Origin: Paulinella micropora
Lineage: Eukaryota; Cercozoa; Imbricatea; Euglyphida
Reading direction: 5' to 3'
Length of the DNA stretch: 20,940 nt
NCBI GenBank assembly: GCA_009731375.1
Contig: BJOX01000012.1
Location: 1,481,436 to 1,502,375 of the forward strand
In this document: piece after piece, positions 8,228 to 19,047 of the stretch
Position numbering within the stretch: the first letter of the stretch is position 1
How the letters are laid out: every line of letters begins with the position of its first letter
Position numbers and translations under genes: made by a program
Notes under the pieces: model-generated
The model's database searches: none
Told to the model about the DNA's origin: nothing
Seen by the model: the letters and a program-made list of their open reading frames with translations, nothing else

Positions 8228-8230
<3 letters not shown>
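7196..8230 (+). mobile_element. Element S2, copy B, interrupted by an 849-N gap
   Basis: Bases 7196-7232 (CTTGGAGTGTTGACTG to GGGAAATCC) match the extreme 5' end of the full copy at 12470-12953 read on the minus strand. Bases 8082-8230 match its 3' end, from GCAGTCTTGCC to CAGATATAG. The 849 N at 7233-8081 lie inside the element; in the full copy only about 298 bp separate these two points. So either the gap length is an estimate or this copy holds about 550 bp of extra sequence. No coding region should be read across the N. Confidence 0.75.
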
Positions 8231-8258
<28 letters not shown>

Positions 8259-8319
8259 CTACAACTACCACTACTACTACTACTTCTACTACTACTACTT
8301 TTATTATTATTACTATTAC

Positions 8320-8397
<78 letters not shown>

Positions 8398-8489
8398 TAC
8401 TATTACTATTACTATTACTATTACTATTACTATTACTATTANNNNNNNNNNACTACTACTACTATGGTTATTTCTATTACTATTACTAT

Positions 8490-8581
<92 letters not shown>

Positions 8582-8596
8582 CTACTGCTACTACTG

Positions 8597-8647
<51 letters not shown>

Positions 8648-8663
8648 TTATTATTATTATTAT

Positions 8664-8724
<61 letters not shown>

Positions 8725-8731
8725 GCTGCTG

Positions 8732-8768
<37 letters not shown>

Positions 8769-8775
8769 GACTACG

Positions 8776-8838
<63 letters not shown>
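8231..8838. repeat. ATT / ACT / CTG trinucleotide complex with a 10-N gap
   Basis: ATT (8231-8257), ACT-type (8258-8300), ATT (8300-8390), ATTACT hexanucleotide (8391-8441), N (8442-8451), ACT arrays to 8838 with a CTG block at about 8553-8577, a second short CTG block near 8724-8733 and an ATT block near 8645-8665. Confidence 0.95.
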
Positions 8839-8839
<1 letters not shown>

Positions 8840-9345
8840 TATATATGGCGACGACACCGCCAACACTATTACTGTTACTTCTTCTATACTAGTACAAACA
8901 CTATCTAGACAACATTCGACCGGCGAACAGATAGCGGTGATATAATCTCTTCTCTTATATATGGTGATGATATTGTCAACACTATTACTGTTACTACTTC
9001 TATACTAGTACAAACACTATCTAGGCAACATTCGACTGGGGAACAGATAGTGGTGTATAATCCCTTCTTTTATATGATATTGTCAACACTATTACTGGTA
9101 CTACTTCGAAAAGGAATATTGAAAAATTTCGGCCACCACAAATTTCGGAAAAAAACAACGTATCTTGCGGTGAAAAAGTTGGGGAAGAATTCCGGCCACC
9201 CAAAGTTTTATGCAAAAAACAACGTATTCTGCGGTGTCAAATCACTGGCTGAAATATTTCCTGGCCGAAATTTTTCACTCGTCAGACTTACTAGTACAAA
9301 CACTATCTAGGCAACATTCGACTGGGGAACAGATAGTGGTGATAA
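8839..9345. repeat. Satellite of about 116 bp, three units, one split by a MITE
   Basis: The unit contains TATATATGG(T/C)GA, CAACACTATTACT, ACTAGTACAAACACTATCTA, then GCAACATTCGACTGGGG and ACAGATAGTGGTG. ATTCGAC occurs at 8914, 9030 and 9316: 116 bp between units 1 and 2, and 286 bp between 2 and 3 because MITE A copy 2 sits in unit 3. It is related to the satellite at 5293-5705. Confidence 0.88.
9120..9277. mobile_element. MITE family A, copy 2, nested in satellite
   Basis: Perfect 16-bp terminal inverted repeats: TGAAAAATTTCGGCCA at 9120-9135 and TGGCCGAAATTTTTCA at 9262-9277. It has the same two-monomer interior as copy 1. The flanking satellite unit is interrupted between CTACTTC (to about 9107) and ACTAGTAC (from about 9291), whereas units 1 and 2 read straight through. 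The inserted DNA is therefore about 175-182 bp, slightly wider than the inverted-repeat span. ACTT lies close to both sides and is a possible but unproven target duplication. Confidence 0.8.
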
Positions 9346-9392
9346 TCCCTTCTCTGCAGCCACTGCTGGCACAGATGCTTTCGTGGTCTTCT

Positions 9393-9394
<2 letters not shown>
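9346..9394. other. Short single-copy stretch
   Basis: About 49 bp containing GCAGCCACTGCTGGC, a short near-palindrome. No gene is seen. Confidence 0.5.
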
Positions 9395-9441
<47 letters not shown>

Positions 9442-9480
9442 ACATATATATATGTATATATATATACATTATATATATAT

Positions 9481-9529
<49 letters not shown>

Positions 9530-9530
9530 A
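9395..9530. repeat. AT tract with GTATAC steps, then GT and TATG
   Basis: An AT dinucleotide run containing palindromic ATGTATACAT, then GT (about 9494-9518) and TATG (9519-9530). Confidence 0.94.
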
Positions 9531-9645
9531 TTTAGATAGATAGGTAGGTAGATAGATAGGTAAGCAGATATATCGATAGAAGGATAGACAGATAGGTAGT
9601 CAAATCAGACGGTAGACAGACACAGACACAGACAAGCAGACAGAC

Positions 9646-9703
<58 letters not shown>

Positions 9704-9724
9704 GCAGGTAGGTAGGTAGGTAGG
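9531..9724. repeat. GATA / GACA / TAGG array
   Basis: Degenerate GATA and TAGG units (9531-9610), a GACA/CAGA block (about 9611-9645), pure GATA (about 9646-9702) and TAGG (9703-9724). Confidence 0.94.
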
Positions 9725-10131
<407 letters not shown>

Positions 10132-10178
10132 GAAAAAGAAAGACGTATTGACACACTATGATCATGCAATCTGGCCCA

Positions 10179-10274
<96 letters not shown>
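10179..10274. repeat. AAT tract (tail of S1-B)
   Basis: A pure AAT run of about 95 bp adjoining the 3' end of minus-strand SINE S1-B. The preceding 10132-10178 is single-copy with no feature. Confidence 0.95.
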
Positions 10275-10275
<1 letters not shown>

Positions 10276-10422
10276 GTGCTTCTCTGTCAATGGCTGATGC
10301 ATTTCTGCACATGCGCCTCCATCGTCTCACCCGTGAGGGGAGTACGAAGAATTGACGATAAGCTCTAATGACACCCCCGCAAGGGCAGTTCCAACACTTC
10401 CACTGGGCTATCACGGTGTCCA
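10275..10422 (-). mobile_element. SINE S1, copy B, with the tRNA head largely deleted
   Basis: On the minus strand the copy reads GGACACCGTGATAGCCCAGTGG and then jumps directly to AAGTGTTGGAACTGCC, skipping what corresponds to 85 bp of S1-A. Both break points in S1-A carry TGG (5826-5828 and 5911-5913), consistent with a microhomology deletion. Box A is kept and box B is lost, so internal pol III transcription should be impaired. The body and 3' end are otherwise intact up to the AAT/ATT tail. Confidence 0.85.
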
Positions 10423-10516
10423 GATAATAATAATAATAATAATAGTAATAATAGTAATAATAGTAATAATAGTAATAATAGTACTAATAGCAATAATAAT
10501 AATAATGATAATAATG

Positions 10517-10555
<39 letters not shown>

Positions 10556-10573
10556 GTAATAATAGTAATAATC
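10423..10573. repeat. AAT / AGTAAT tract
   Basis: AAT with regular AGTAAT hexanucleotide steps and GATAAT variants, lying on the 5' side of S1-B. Confidence 0.93.
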
Positions 10574-10646
10574 CTAATGGAAAACTGGAACCAATGTTCA
10601 ACAGCTAAGCTCCAACGATAAAATATAAGAAAGAAGATATAGAGAA

Positions 10647-10650
<4 letters not shown>

Positions 10651-10682
<32 letters not shown>

Positions 10683-10700
10683 AAAAACAGAAAGATTTGG

Positions 10701-10737
<37 letters not shown>

Positions 10738-10738
10738 A
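10651..10738. repeat. GA tract and TTG trinucleotide tract
   Basis: GA (about 10651-10682) and, after a short A-rich spacer, TTG (about 10699-10738). This is the only TTG array in the window. The surrounding 10574-10650 and 10739-10810 are single-copy with no gene recognised. Confidence 0.93.
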
Positions 10739-10810
10739 CTGTTTTGTTAGTTGACGACTGAAGCGTTTGATACGTCCAAGTTAGCCACCACCTCAGTAGC
10801 GGAGGTCCAC

Positions 10811-10822
10811 CTATCTATCTAC

Positions 10823-10907
<85 letters not shown>

Positions 10908-11072
10908 GATCTATCTATCGATCTATCTATCTATCCATCTATCTATCTACCTACCTACCTACCTACCTACCTACCTACCTACCTACCTATCTACCTACCT
11001 ACCTATCTTTCGATCTATCTATATATCTACGATCTATCTATCTATCTTTCTATCTATCTTTCTATCTATCTT

Positions 11073-11143
<71 letters not shown>
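10811..11143. repeat. TATC array with TACC block
   Basis: TATC (10811-10947) with two TATCGATC steps, TACC (10948-11004), then TATC with TTTC variants to 11143. The following 11144-11213 is a GC-richer single-copy island with an 8-bp hairpin, ACTCTTTG (11149-11156) pairing with CAAAGAGT (11182-11189). Confidence 0.95.
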
Positions 11144-11237
11144 GTCCAACTCTTTGTCCAACAAGCCTACGAAACCCGAGGCAAAGAGTCGGCCCGGCTT
11201 CTGAGGCGCGCTAATAATAATAATAATAATAATAATA

Positions 11238-11402
11238 CTATATCTGAGGCGTACTGATGCAGCTAATGGCATATCCTCAACGGACATAAGCCTCCAATAC
11301 CCTTGTTCGAGGTCCTCCACCCCCCCGTGTCAGTCTCTCGCCTGATGATCGGGGCCACCGATGGAGCTCCTGAGGGCAAGACTGCACTAAGCCGAGGTTA
11401 TT
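11238..11402 (-). mobile_element. Element S2, copy D (runs into a gap)
   Basis: Reverse complement of the S2 3' segment, from CTATATCTGAGG at its 3' end to GCCGAGGTTATT, where 340 N (11403-11742) begin. The AAT tail is at 11214-11237. It cannot be said whether the full 5' part is present. Confidence 0.8.
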
Positions 11403-11742
11403 NNNNNNNNNNNNNNNNNNNNNNNNNNNNNNNNNNNNNNNNNNNNNNNNNNNNNNNNNNNNNNNNNNNNNNNNNNNNNNNNNNNNNNNNNNNNNNNNNN
11501 NNNNNNNNNNNNNNNNNNNNNNNNNNNNNNNNNNNNNNNNNNNNNNNNNNNNNNNNNNNNNNNNNNNNNNNNNNNNNNNNNNNNNNNNNNNNNNNNNNNN
11601 NNNNNNNNNNNNNNNNNNNNNNNNNNNNNNNNNNNNNNNNNNNNNNNNNNNNNNNNNNNNNNNNNNNNNNNNNNNNNNNNNNNNNNNNNNNNNNNNNNNN
11701 NNNNNNNNNNNNNNNNNNNNNNNNNNNNNNNNNNNNNNNNNN

Positions 11743-11891
11743 GCTGATGCAAATCTGCACATGCGCCTCCATCGTCTCACCCGTGAGGGGAGTACGAAGA
11801 ATTGACGATAAGCTCTAATGACACCCCCGCAAGGGCAGTTCCAACACTTCCAGACGGGCCGGTATGTTCAATGAAAATACTGGTCCAGACA
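11743..11891 (-). mobile_element. SINE S1, copy C (both ends in gaps)
   Basis: The 3' end is lost in the 340-N gap; the body matches S1. After the body 35-bp unit it reads CCAGACA, the start of a second copy of that unit as in copy D, before a 10-N gap at 11892-11901. It therefore belongs to the same duplicated-unit subtype as D. Confidence 0.8.
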
Positions 11892-11901
11892 NNNNNNNNN
11901 N

Positions 11902-11963
<62 letters not shown>

Positions 11964-11989
11964 GTAATAAAAGTAATAAAAGTAATAAT
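11902..11989. repeat. AAT tract with AAAGTAAT steps
   Basis: The AAT tail of S1-D, with three AAAGTAAT variants near its end (about 11960-11983), abutting the 10-N gap. Confidence 0.93.
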
Positions 11990-12217
11990 AGTGCTTCTCT
12001 GTCAATGGCTGATGCATTTCTGCACATGCGCCTCCATCGTCTCACCCGTGAGGGGAGTACGAAGAATTGACGATAAGCTCTAATGACAACCCCGCAAGGG
12101 CAGTTCCAACACTTCCAGACGGGCCGGTATGTTCAATGAAAATACTGGTCCAGACGGATCGGTATGTTCAATGAAAATACTGGTGGCACCGACGGGAATC
12201 GAACTGGCGACAGGGCC
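11990..12217 (-). mobile_element. SINE S1, copy D (35-bp internal duplication, 5' truncated)
   Basis: The body matches S1-A, but the 35-bp segment starting CCAGACGG is present twice in tandem (12115-12149 and 12150-12184), differing by GC versus AT in the middle. The copy then continues into the tRNA-like head through box B (reverse complement GGGAATCGAAC) and stops after GACAGGGCC, before box A. The AAT tract follows at 12222. Confidence 0.85.
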
Positions 12218-12221
12218 AAAA

Positions 12222-12257
<36 letters not shown>

Positions 12258-12421
12258 GCCAAAATATGATATAGCCGAAAAAAGACCGATATGGGACGAA
12301 AAAGGCATCAGATGAGACAAAGAAGGCAAAAGATAAGACAAAAGAGGCAATAGGTGAGATAAAAAAGGGGCGGGAGCTGAGCCGCGCGGGTAGGGGTTGA
12401 GTAGGCCTGTCATGATCAATG

Positions 12422-12468
<47 letters not shown>
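12222..12468. repeat. AAT tracts flanking a 21-bp minisatellite
   Basis: AAT at 12222-12256 and 12421-12468. Between them is a purine-rich segment in which GA(C/T) recurs at exactly 21-bp steps (12295, 12316, 12337, 12358), with units like GACAAAGAAGGCAAAAGAT. One plus frame stays open for about 43 codons and gives lysine-rich TKKA/DETKKAK heptads, but it has no start codon. Confidence 0.75.
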
Positions 12469-12469
<1 letters not shown>

Positions 12470-12471
<2 letters not shown>

Positions 12472-12953
12472 ATATCTGAGGCGTACTGATGCAGCTAATG
12501 GCATATCCTCAACGGACATAAGCCTCCAATACCCTTGTTCGAGGTCCTCCACCCCCCCGTGTCAGTCTCTCGCCTGATGATCGGGGCCACCGATGGAGCT
12601 CCTGAGGGCAAGACTGCACTAAGCCGAGGTTATTCCGCAGTCCCAGCAACCTCTTGCAAGACGTCACCGAATGTGCAAGTGCATACACCAAGCGCGGTTG
12701 CTAGAGCTGCCTCGAAACCCCACCCATAACAATCTGGTGTCTGCTGGGTCCTGGGCTATCAACCAGCATATGCGGAGTTTAAGATCTTTTACGCGCGCAA
12801 CGACCCTCCTCCCCAGCATCTACCACCAAAGGGTTATGAGTTGGCGTCACAGTTTAACGCCTTGAGGCCATTGGGCTGGAACTCTGTTTAGCAAGTGTGA
12901 CCAGGTTTTTTCATCGGGATTTCCCTCAAATATGTCACAGTCAACACTCCAAG
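12470..12953 (-). mobile_element. Element S2, copy C (longest copy, 484 bp)
   Basis: On the minus strand it begins CTTGGAGTGTTGACTG (12953) and ends CTCAGATATAG (12470) with an ATT tail. It is the only ungapped long copy and defines the family. Weak tRNA-like signals are present on the minus strand, GATAGCCCAG (box A-like) and GGTTTCGAGG (box B-like) roughly 45 bases apart, but the match is too poor to call it tRNA-derived. The 5' side is separated from an ACT/AAT tract by only 7 bases. No recognised protein domain; it may be a SINE or the 3' end of a LINE. Confidence 0.75.
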
Positions 12954-12959
12954 GCAGAT

Positions 12960-13098
<139 letters not shown>

Positions 13099-13385
13099 GT
13101 ACGGCCAGCAGGACATCAGGAGTTACTTTGTTGCCAAAGGACCTCGCGACCAATCACTCCATGCGCCCAATAAATCTCCTAATCCCAACGCCTCCGTTGC
13201 CAGACACGCAAAGACCCCACAAGAGGACAGGAGTAGATCCGTCAGACTGCCTTCCTTCTTCCTTCCTTCTTCCTTCCTTTTACAAAGTCGGGGCCTAGTG
13301 CCCATTCCCAGCCCAGTCGCCAACCGGCGGCAGGGTGGGATGGATGCCTATGTCTTCGGATAATGCAGAGCTGATAGACCAAACA

Positions 13386-13386
<1 letters not shown>
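13099..13386 (-). mobile_element. Possible ATT-tailed element S4 (single copy)
   Basis: A complex segment whose minus-strand 3' end (CTGCTGGCCGTAC) runs directly into TACTATTATT, as S1-S3 do. It contains a TTCC tract at about 13248-13279. The minus strand has a 66-codon frame without recognised motifs. With only one copy, calling it a retroelement rests on its position in the array and on its tail. Confidence 0.4.
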
Positions 13387-13445
<59 letters not shown>

Positions 13446-13563
13446 CATCCATCCATCCATCCGTCCATCCATCCGTCTGTCCATCCATCCACCCATATCC
13501 ATCCATGCATCCATCCACCTACCTATCTATCTAATCATCTATCTACCTATCTATATCTATCTA
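13387..13563. repeat. TATC / ATCC array
   Basis: TATC (13387-13444), then ATCC with GTCC variants (13445-13516), then TATC. The following 13564-13632 is a single-copy island (purine-rich, GAGAAGG repeated twice) with no gene seen. Confidence 0.95.
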
Positions 13564-13633
13564 TTGTAGTCGTTCGAAGGTCGGGAGGCTGAGAAGGCAG
13601 GAACTGAGAAGGATCAAACACTTATCAGAGTAA

Positions 13634-14722
<1,089 letters not shown>

Positions 14723-14745
14723 ATTGGTTGTTTCCTTGTTTGCAT

Positions 14746-14772
14746 CAACCAGCTAGTGTGTACATCCTCAAA
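14746..14772 (+). pseudogene. Truncated copy of the 46-nt exon-like segment
   Basis: The first 27 bases match the exon-like segment at 15418, giving QPASVYILK instead of QPARVYILK. The acceptor side is degraded (TTTGCAT in place of TTTACAG), and the segment breaks off into TATC repeats with no donor. One of its changes (ATT to ATC) is synonymous and one (R to S) is not. Confidence 0.5.
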
Positions 14773-14773
14773 C

Positions 14774-14870
<97 letters not shown>

Positions 14871-14919
14871 CCTACCTACCTACCTACCTACCTACCTACC
14901 TACCTACCTACCTACCTAC

Positions 14920-14983
<64 letters not shown>

Positions 14984-15039
14984 ATACCTATCTACCTACC
15001 TACCTATCTACCTGCCTACCTACCTACCTACCTACCTAC

Positions 15040-15114
<75 letters not shown>

Positions 15115-15155
15115 CCTACCTACCTACCTACCTATCTACCTACCTACCTACCTAC

Positions 15156-15211
<56 letters not shown>

Positions 15212-15305
15212 TCTATCTATTCTATCTATCTATTCTATCTATCTATTCTATCTATCTATTCTATCTATTCGATCTATTTTATCTATGTATCTATATCTAT
15301 ATCTA

Positions 15306-15380
<75 letters not shown>

Positions 15381-15404
15381 TATCTATATCTATCTATCTA
15401 TCTA
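14774..15404. repeat. TATC / TACC array with TATTC block
   Basis: About 630 bp alternating TATC (14774-14866), TACC (14867-14920), TATC, TACC (about 14996-15040), TATC, TACC (15114-15158) and TATC, then five-base TATTC/TCTAT variants (15209-15280) and TATATC hexamers near 15290-15310. Confidence 0.97.
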
Positions 15405-15417
15405 TGTTTGTTTACAG

Positions 15418-15463
15418 CAACCAGCTAGAGTATACATTCTCAAAGATCCTGAGCCAGAAGGAG
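15418..15463 (+). CDS. Candidate 46-nt exon, copy 2 (unidentified gene)
   Basis: Bordered on the left by TGTTTGTTTACAG (ends 15417), a good 3' splice acceptor, and on the right by GAAGGAG|GTATTATG (GT at 15464-15465), an acceptable donor. From its first base it reads [15 protein letters not shown] plus one G. The exon starts in phase 0 and ends in phase 1, the same phase class as the candidate at 771-819. Compared with copy 3 the only difference is GTA versus GTG, both Val, so the change is silent in this frame; in the alternative open frame ([15 protein letters not shown]) the same change would be Tyr to Cys. The protein family is not recognised. The exon could be dead or duplicated as part of a repeat; splicing evidence is lacking. 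Confidence 0.45.
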
Positions 15464-15468
15464 GTATT

Positions 15469-15584
15469 ATGTAGATAGATAGATAGATAGAAGATAGATA
15501 GATAGATAGATAGATATCTTCGTTTACAGCAACCAGCTAGAGTGTACATTCTCAAAGATCCTGAGCCAGAAGGAGGTATTATGT

Positions 15585-15632
<48 letters not shown>

Positions 15633-15644
15633 GTAGGTAGGTAT
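15469..15644. repeat. GATA arrays around exon copy 3
   Basis: GATA at about 15472-15517 and 15585-15632, then a short TAGG run to 15644. They are the opposite strand class from the TATC array that ends at 15404. Confidence 0.93.
15530..15575 (+). CDS. Candidate 46-nt exon, copy 3 (tandem duplicate)
   Basis: An exact repeat of copy 2 except one silent third-position change, starting 112 bp downstream and with both borders kept: TTCGTTTACAG before (ends 15529) and GGAG|GTATTATG after (GT at 15576-15577). It lies between two GATA arrays, whereas copy 2 has TATC on its left. If both copies were spliced in together the frame would not be kept (46 bases is not a multiple of three), so they would have to be mutually exclusive or one be silent. 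Confidence 0.45.
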
Positions 15645-15913
15645 TATAGTATTCTAGGTGTTTTTACAGTATTATAAGATGATGTGTTTTTACAGTATTC
15701 TAGGTGTGTATAGAATATTATATGGTATCATGTGAAGATGTAATGTAATATGATGTAATCTTGTTTGTAAATTTTATGTATAGAATATTATATGGTATTA
15801 TGTGATGTAATGTAATATGATGAAATATATGGTGTGATGCAGTACATGATCTGATGTAGTTTTGTAGGATATGATCTGTATTTGACATGGTATACGTGTA
15901 CATAATGAAATAT
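15645..15913. repeat. AT-rich degenerate tandem, unit about 70 bp
   Basis: TATAGAATATTATATGGTAT occurs at 15709 and 15779, each followed by a CATGTG/TATGTGATG stretch and TAATGTAATATGATG. TTTTTACAGTATT also recurs (about 15660 and 15689). No gene is seen; the sequence is rich in TGATGTAAT-like words. Confidence 0.65.
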
Positions 15914-16084
<171 letters not shown>

Positions 16085-16089
16085 TGCAG

Positions 16090-16124
16090 AGAACAAATTC
16101 GGCTCAGAATTATCAAGCGCCAAG
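16090..16124 (+). other. Weak exon-like island (35 nt)
   Basis: Preceded by ATTGCAG (ends 16089) and followed by CCAAG|GTTATT. It reads [11 protein letters not shown] in frame 1 or [12 protein letters not shown] in another open frame. There is no polypyrimidine tract upstream (AT repeats instead) and the donor is poor, so this is listed only because it resembles the stronger candidates. Confidence 0.2.
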
Positions 16125-16127
16125 GTT

Positions 16128-16129
16128 AT

Positions 16130-16203
<74 letters not shown>

Positions 16204-16289
16204 CATCCATCTATCTATATATCTGTCTATCCATCTATCTATCTGTCTGTCTATTTATCTATCTATCTCTCTATCTATCTATCTATCTG

Positions 16290-16340
<51 letters not shown>

Positions 16341-16416
16341 ATGTTTGTTTCTTTCTATCTATTTATTTATCTACCTATTTATCCATCTATTCATCTTTCT
16401 ATTCATCTATCTATTC

Positions 16417-16479
<63 letters not shown>

Positions 16480-16693
16480 CATGTACCCATCTACCTACCT
16501 ACCTATCTACCAACCTACCTACCTACCTATCTACCAACCTACCTACCTACCCACCACCCATCTACCTATCTACCTATCTACCAACCTACCTACCTACCCA
16601 CCACCCATCTACCTACCTACCTATCTACTAACATACATACATACATACATACATGCATACATACATACACAAATACACAAATACATGCACACA

Positions 16694-16725
<32 letters not shown>

Positions 16726-16792
16726 CATACATACATACATACATACATACATACATACATTACATACATGCATAACATGCATAACATACATG
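16128..16792. repeat. TATC / TACC / ATAC array
   Basis: TATC with TTTC, ATTC and TGTC variants (16128-16480), TACC/CAACC (16481-16627), then ATAC/ACAT (16628-16792). The unit changes stepwise from TATC through TACC to ATAC. Confidence 0.95.
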
Positions 16793-16794
16793 CC

Positions 16795-17835
<1,041 letters not shown>

Positions 17836-17946
17836 TAGCCGCAAGAAGAGAATGCATTTTCCAAGCTTATGCCTAAGAACCAATGGAGCTGTCAAGCATG
17901 CGACGTACCTAACCCGGTGGACATGACCTACCAAATTAACTAATCC
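17836..17946. other. Single-copy island
   Basis: GCCGCAAGAAGAGAATGC and following sequence show no repeat and no clear open gene. Near its end, CGACGTACCTA resembles part of the core repeated at 18028 and 18149. Confidence 0.5.
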
Positions 17947-17960
17947 ATCTATCTACCTAC

Positions 17961-18009
<49 letters not shown>

Positions 18010-18069
18010 CACCTATCTATCTATCGACTGACAAACGTGTGACGTACCTACCGTACAAAACCTACCTAC

Positions 18070-18130
<61 letters not shown>

Positions 18131-18194
18131 CATCTATCTATCTATCTACTGACAAATTTGTGACTTACCTACCGTACAAAACCTACCAACCTAC

Positions 18195-18269
<75 letters not shown>

Positions 18270-18302
18270 CCTACCTACCTACCTACCTACCTGCCTATCC
18301 AT
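17947..18302. repeat. Higher-order repeat of about 121 bp with TATC/TACC arrays
   Basis: The core CTGACAAA, then TGTGAC, TACCTACCGTACAAAACC occurs at 18028 and 18149 (spacing 121), each followed by TATC arrays. A shorter relative may lie at about 17885-17925. Confidence 0.82.
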
Positions 18303-18387
18303 AGACAGATAGATAGATAGATAGATAGATAGATTGATTGATTGATTGATTGATTGATAGATTGATAGATTGATAGATTGATAGATT

Positions 18388-18439
<52 letters not shown>

Positions 18440-18442
18440 TCT
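18303..18442. repeat. GATA / GATT array
   Basis: GATA (18306-18332), GATT (18333-18357), an alternating GATA-GATT octamer (18358-18390), then GATA to 18442. It is the opposite strand class to the flanking TATC arrays. Confidence 0.95.
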
Positions 18443-18462
18443 ATTACCTAACCACGTACACA

Positions 18463-18619
18463 ACCTATCTATCTATTTATCCATCCATATATCTATCTAT
18501 CTATCTATCTATCTATCTACCTACCTACCTACCTATCTACCTATCTATCTATCTACCTACCTACCTACCTACCTACCTACCTATCCATCCATGCATCCAC
18601 CCATCCCTCCATCCATTTT

Positions 18620-18659
<40 letters not shown>

Positions 18660-18684
18660 CCTATCTACCTATCTACCTATCTAC

Positions 18685-18755
<71 letters not shown>
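18463..18755. repeat. TATC / TACC / ATCC array
   Basis: TATC with clustered TACC blocks (about 18520-18582) and ATCC (18583-18617), then TATC to 18755. The following 18756-18868 is mixed ACCT-rich sequence without a gene. Confidence 0.94.
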
Positions 18756-18757
<2 letters not shown>

Positions 18758-18868
18758 CCATTACACAACCTCTACCCACCTACGTATCTACCTGTTTACG
18801 TATCCATCTACCTTACTACCTGCCTCACTACCTACCGATGTAGACTGAATCAGCTAGCTACCTATCTT

Positions 18869-18872
18869 TTTG

Positions 18873-18961
<89 letters not shown>

Positions 18962-18963
18962 AT
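18869..18963. repeat. TATC array
   Basis: About 95 bp of TATC. The next stretch, 18964-19047, is single-copy (TTCAAGTTCGAGTTCG, then purine-rich) without a gene. Confidence 0.95.
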
Positions 18964-19047
18964 CTAGTTCAAGTTCGAGTTCGTCTCCATCCTAGGGTTA
19001 TGGGCTAGGGAGTGGGAAGAAGACAAAAGGGAAGACGGATGGGTTAG

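Noticed and set aside
8553-8577. CTG expansion-type coding repeat
   Set aside because: Only about eight units inside a longer ACT/ATT trinucleotide complex, with no surrounding gene.
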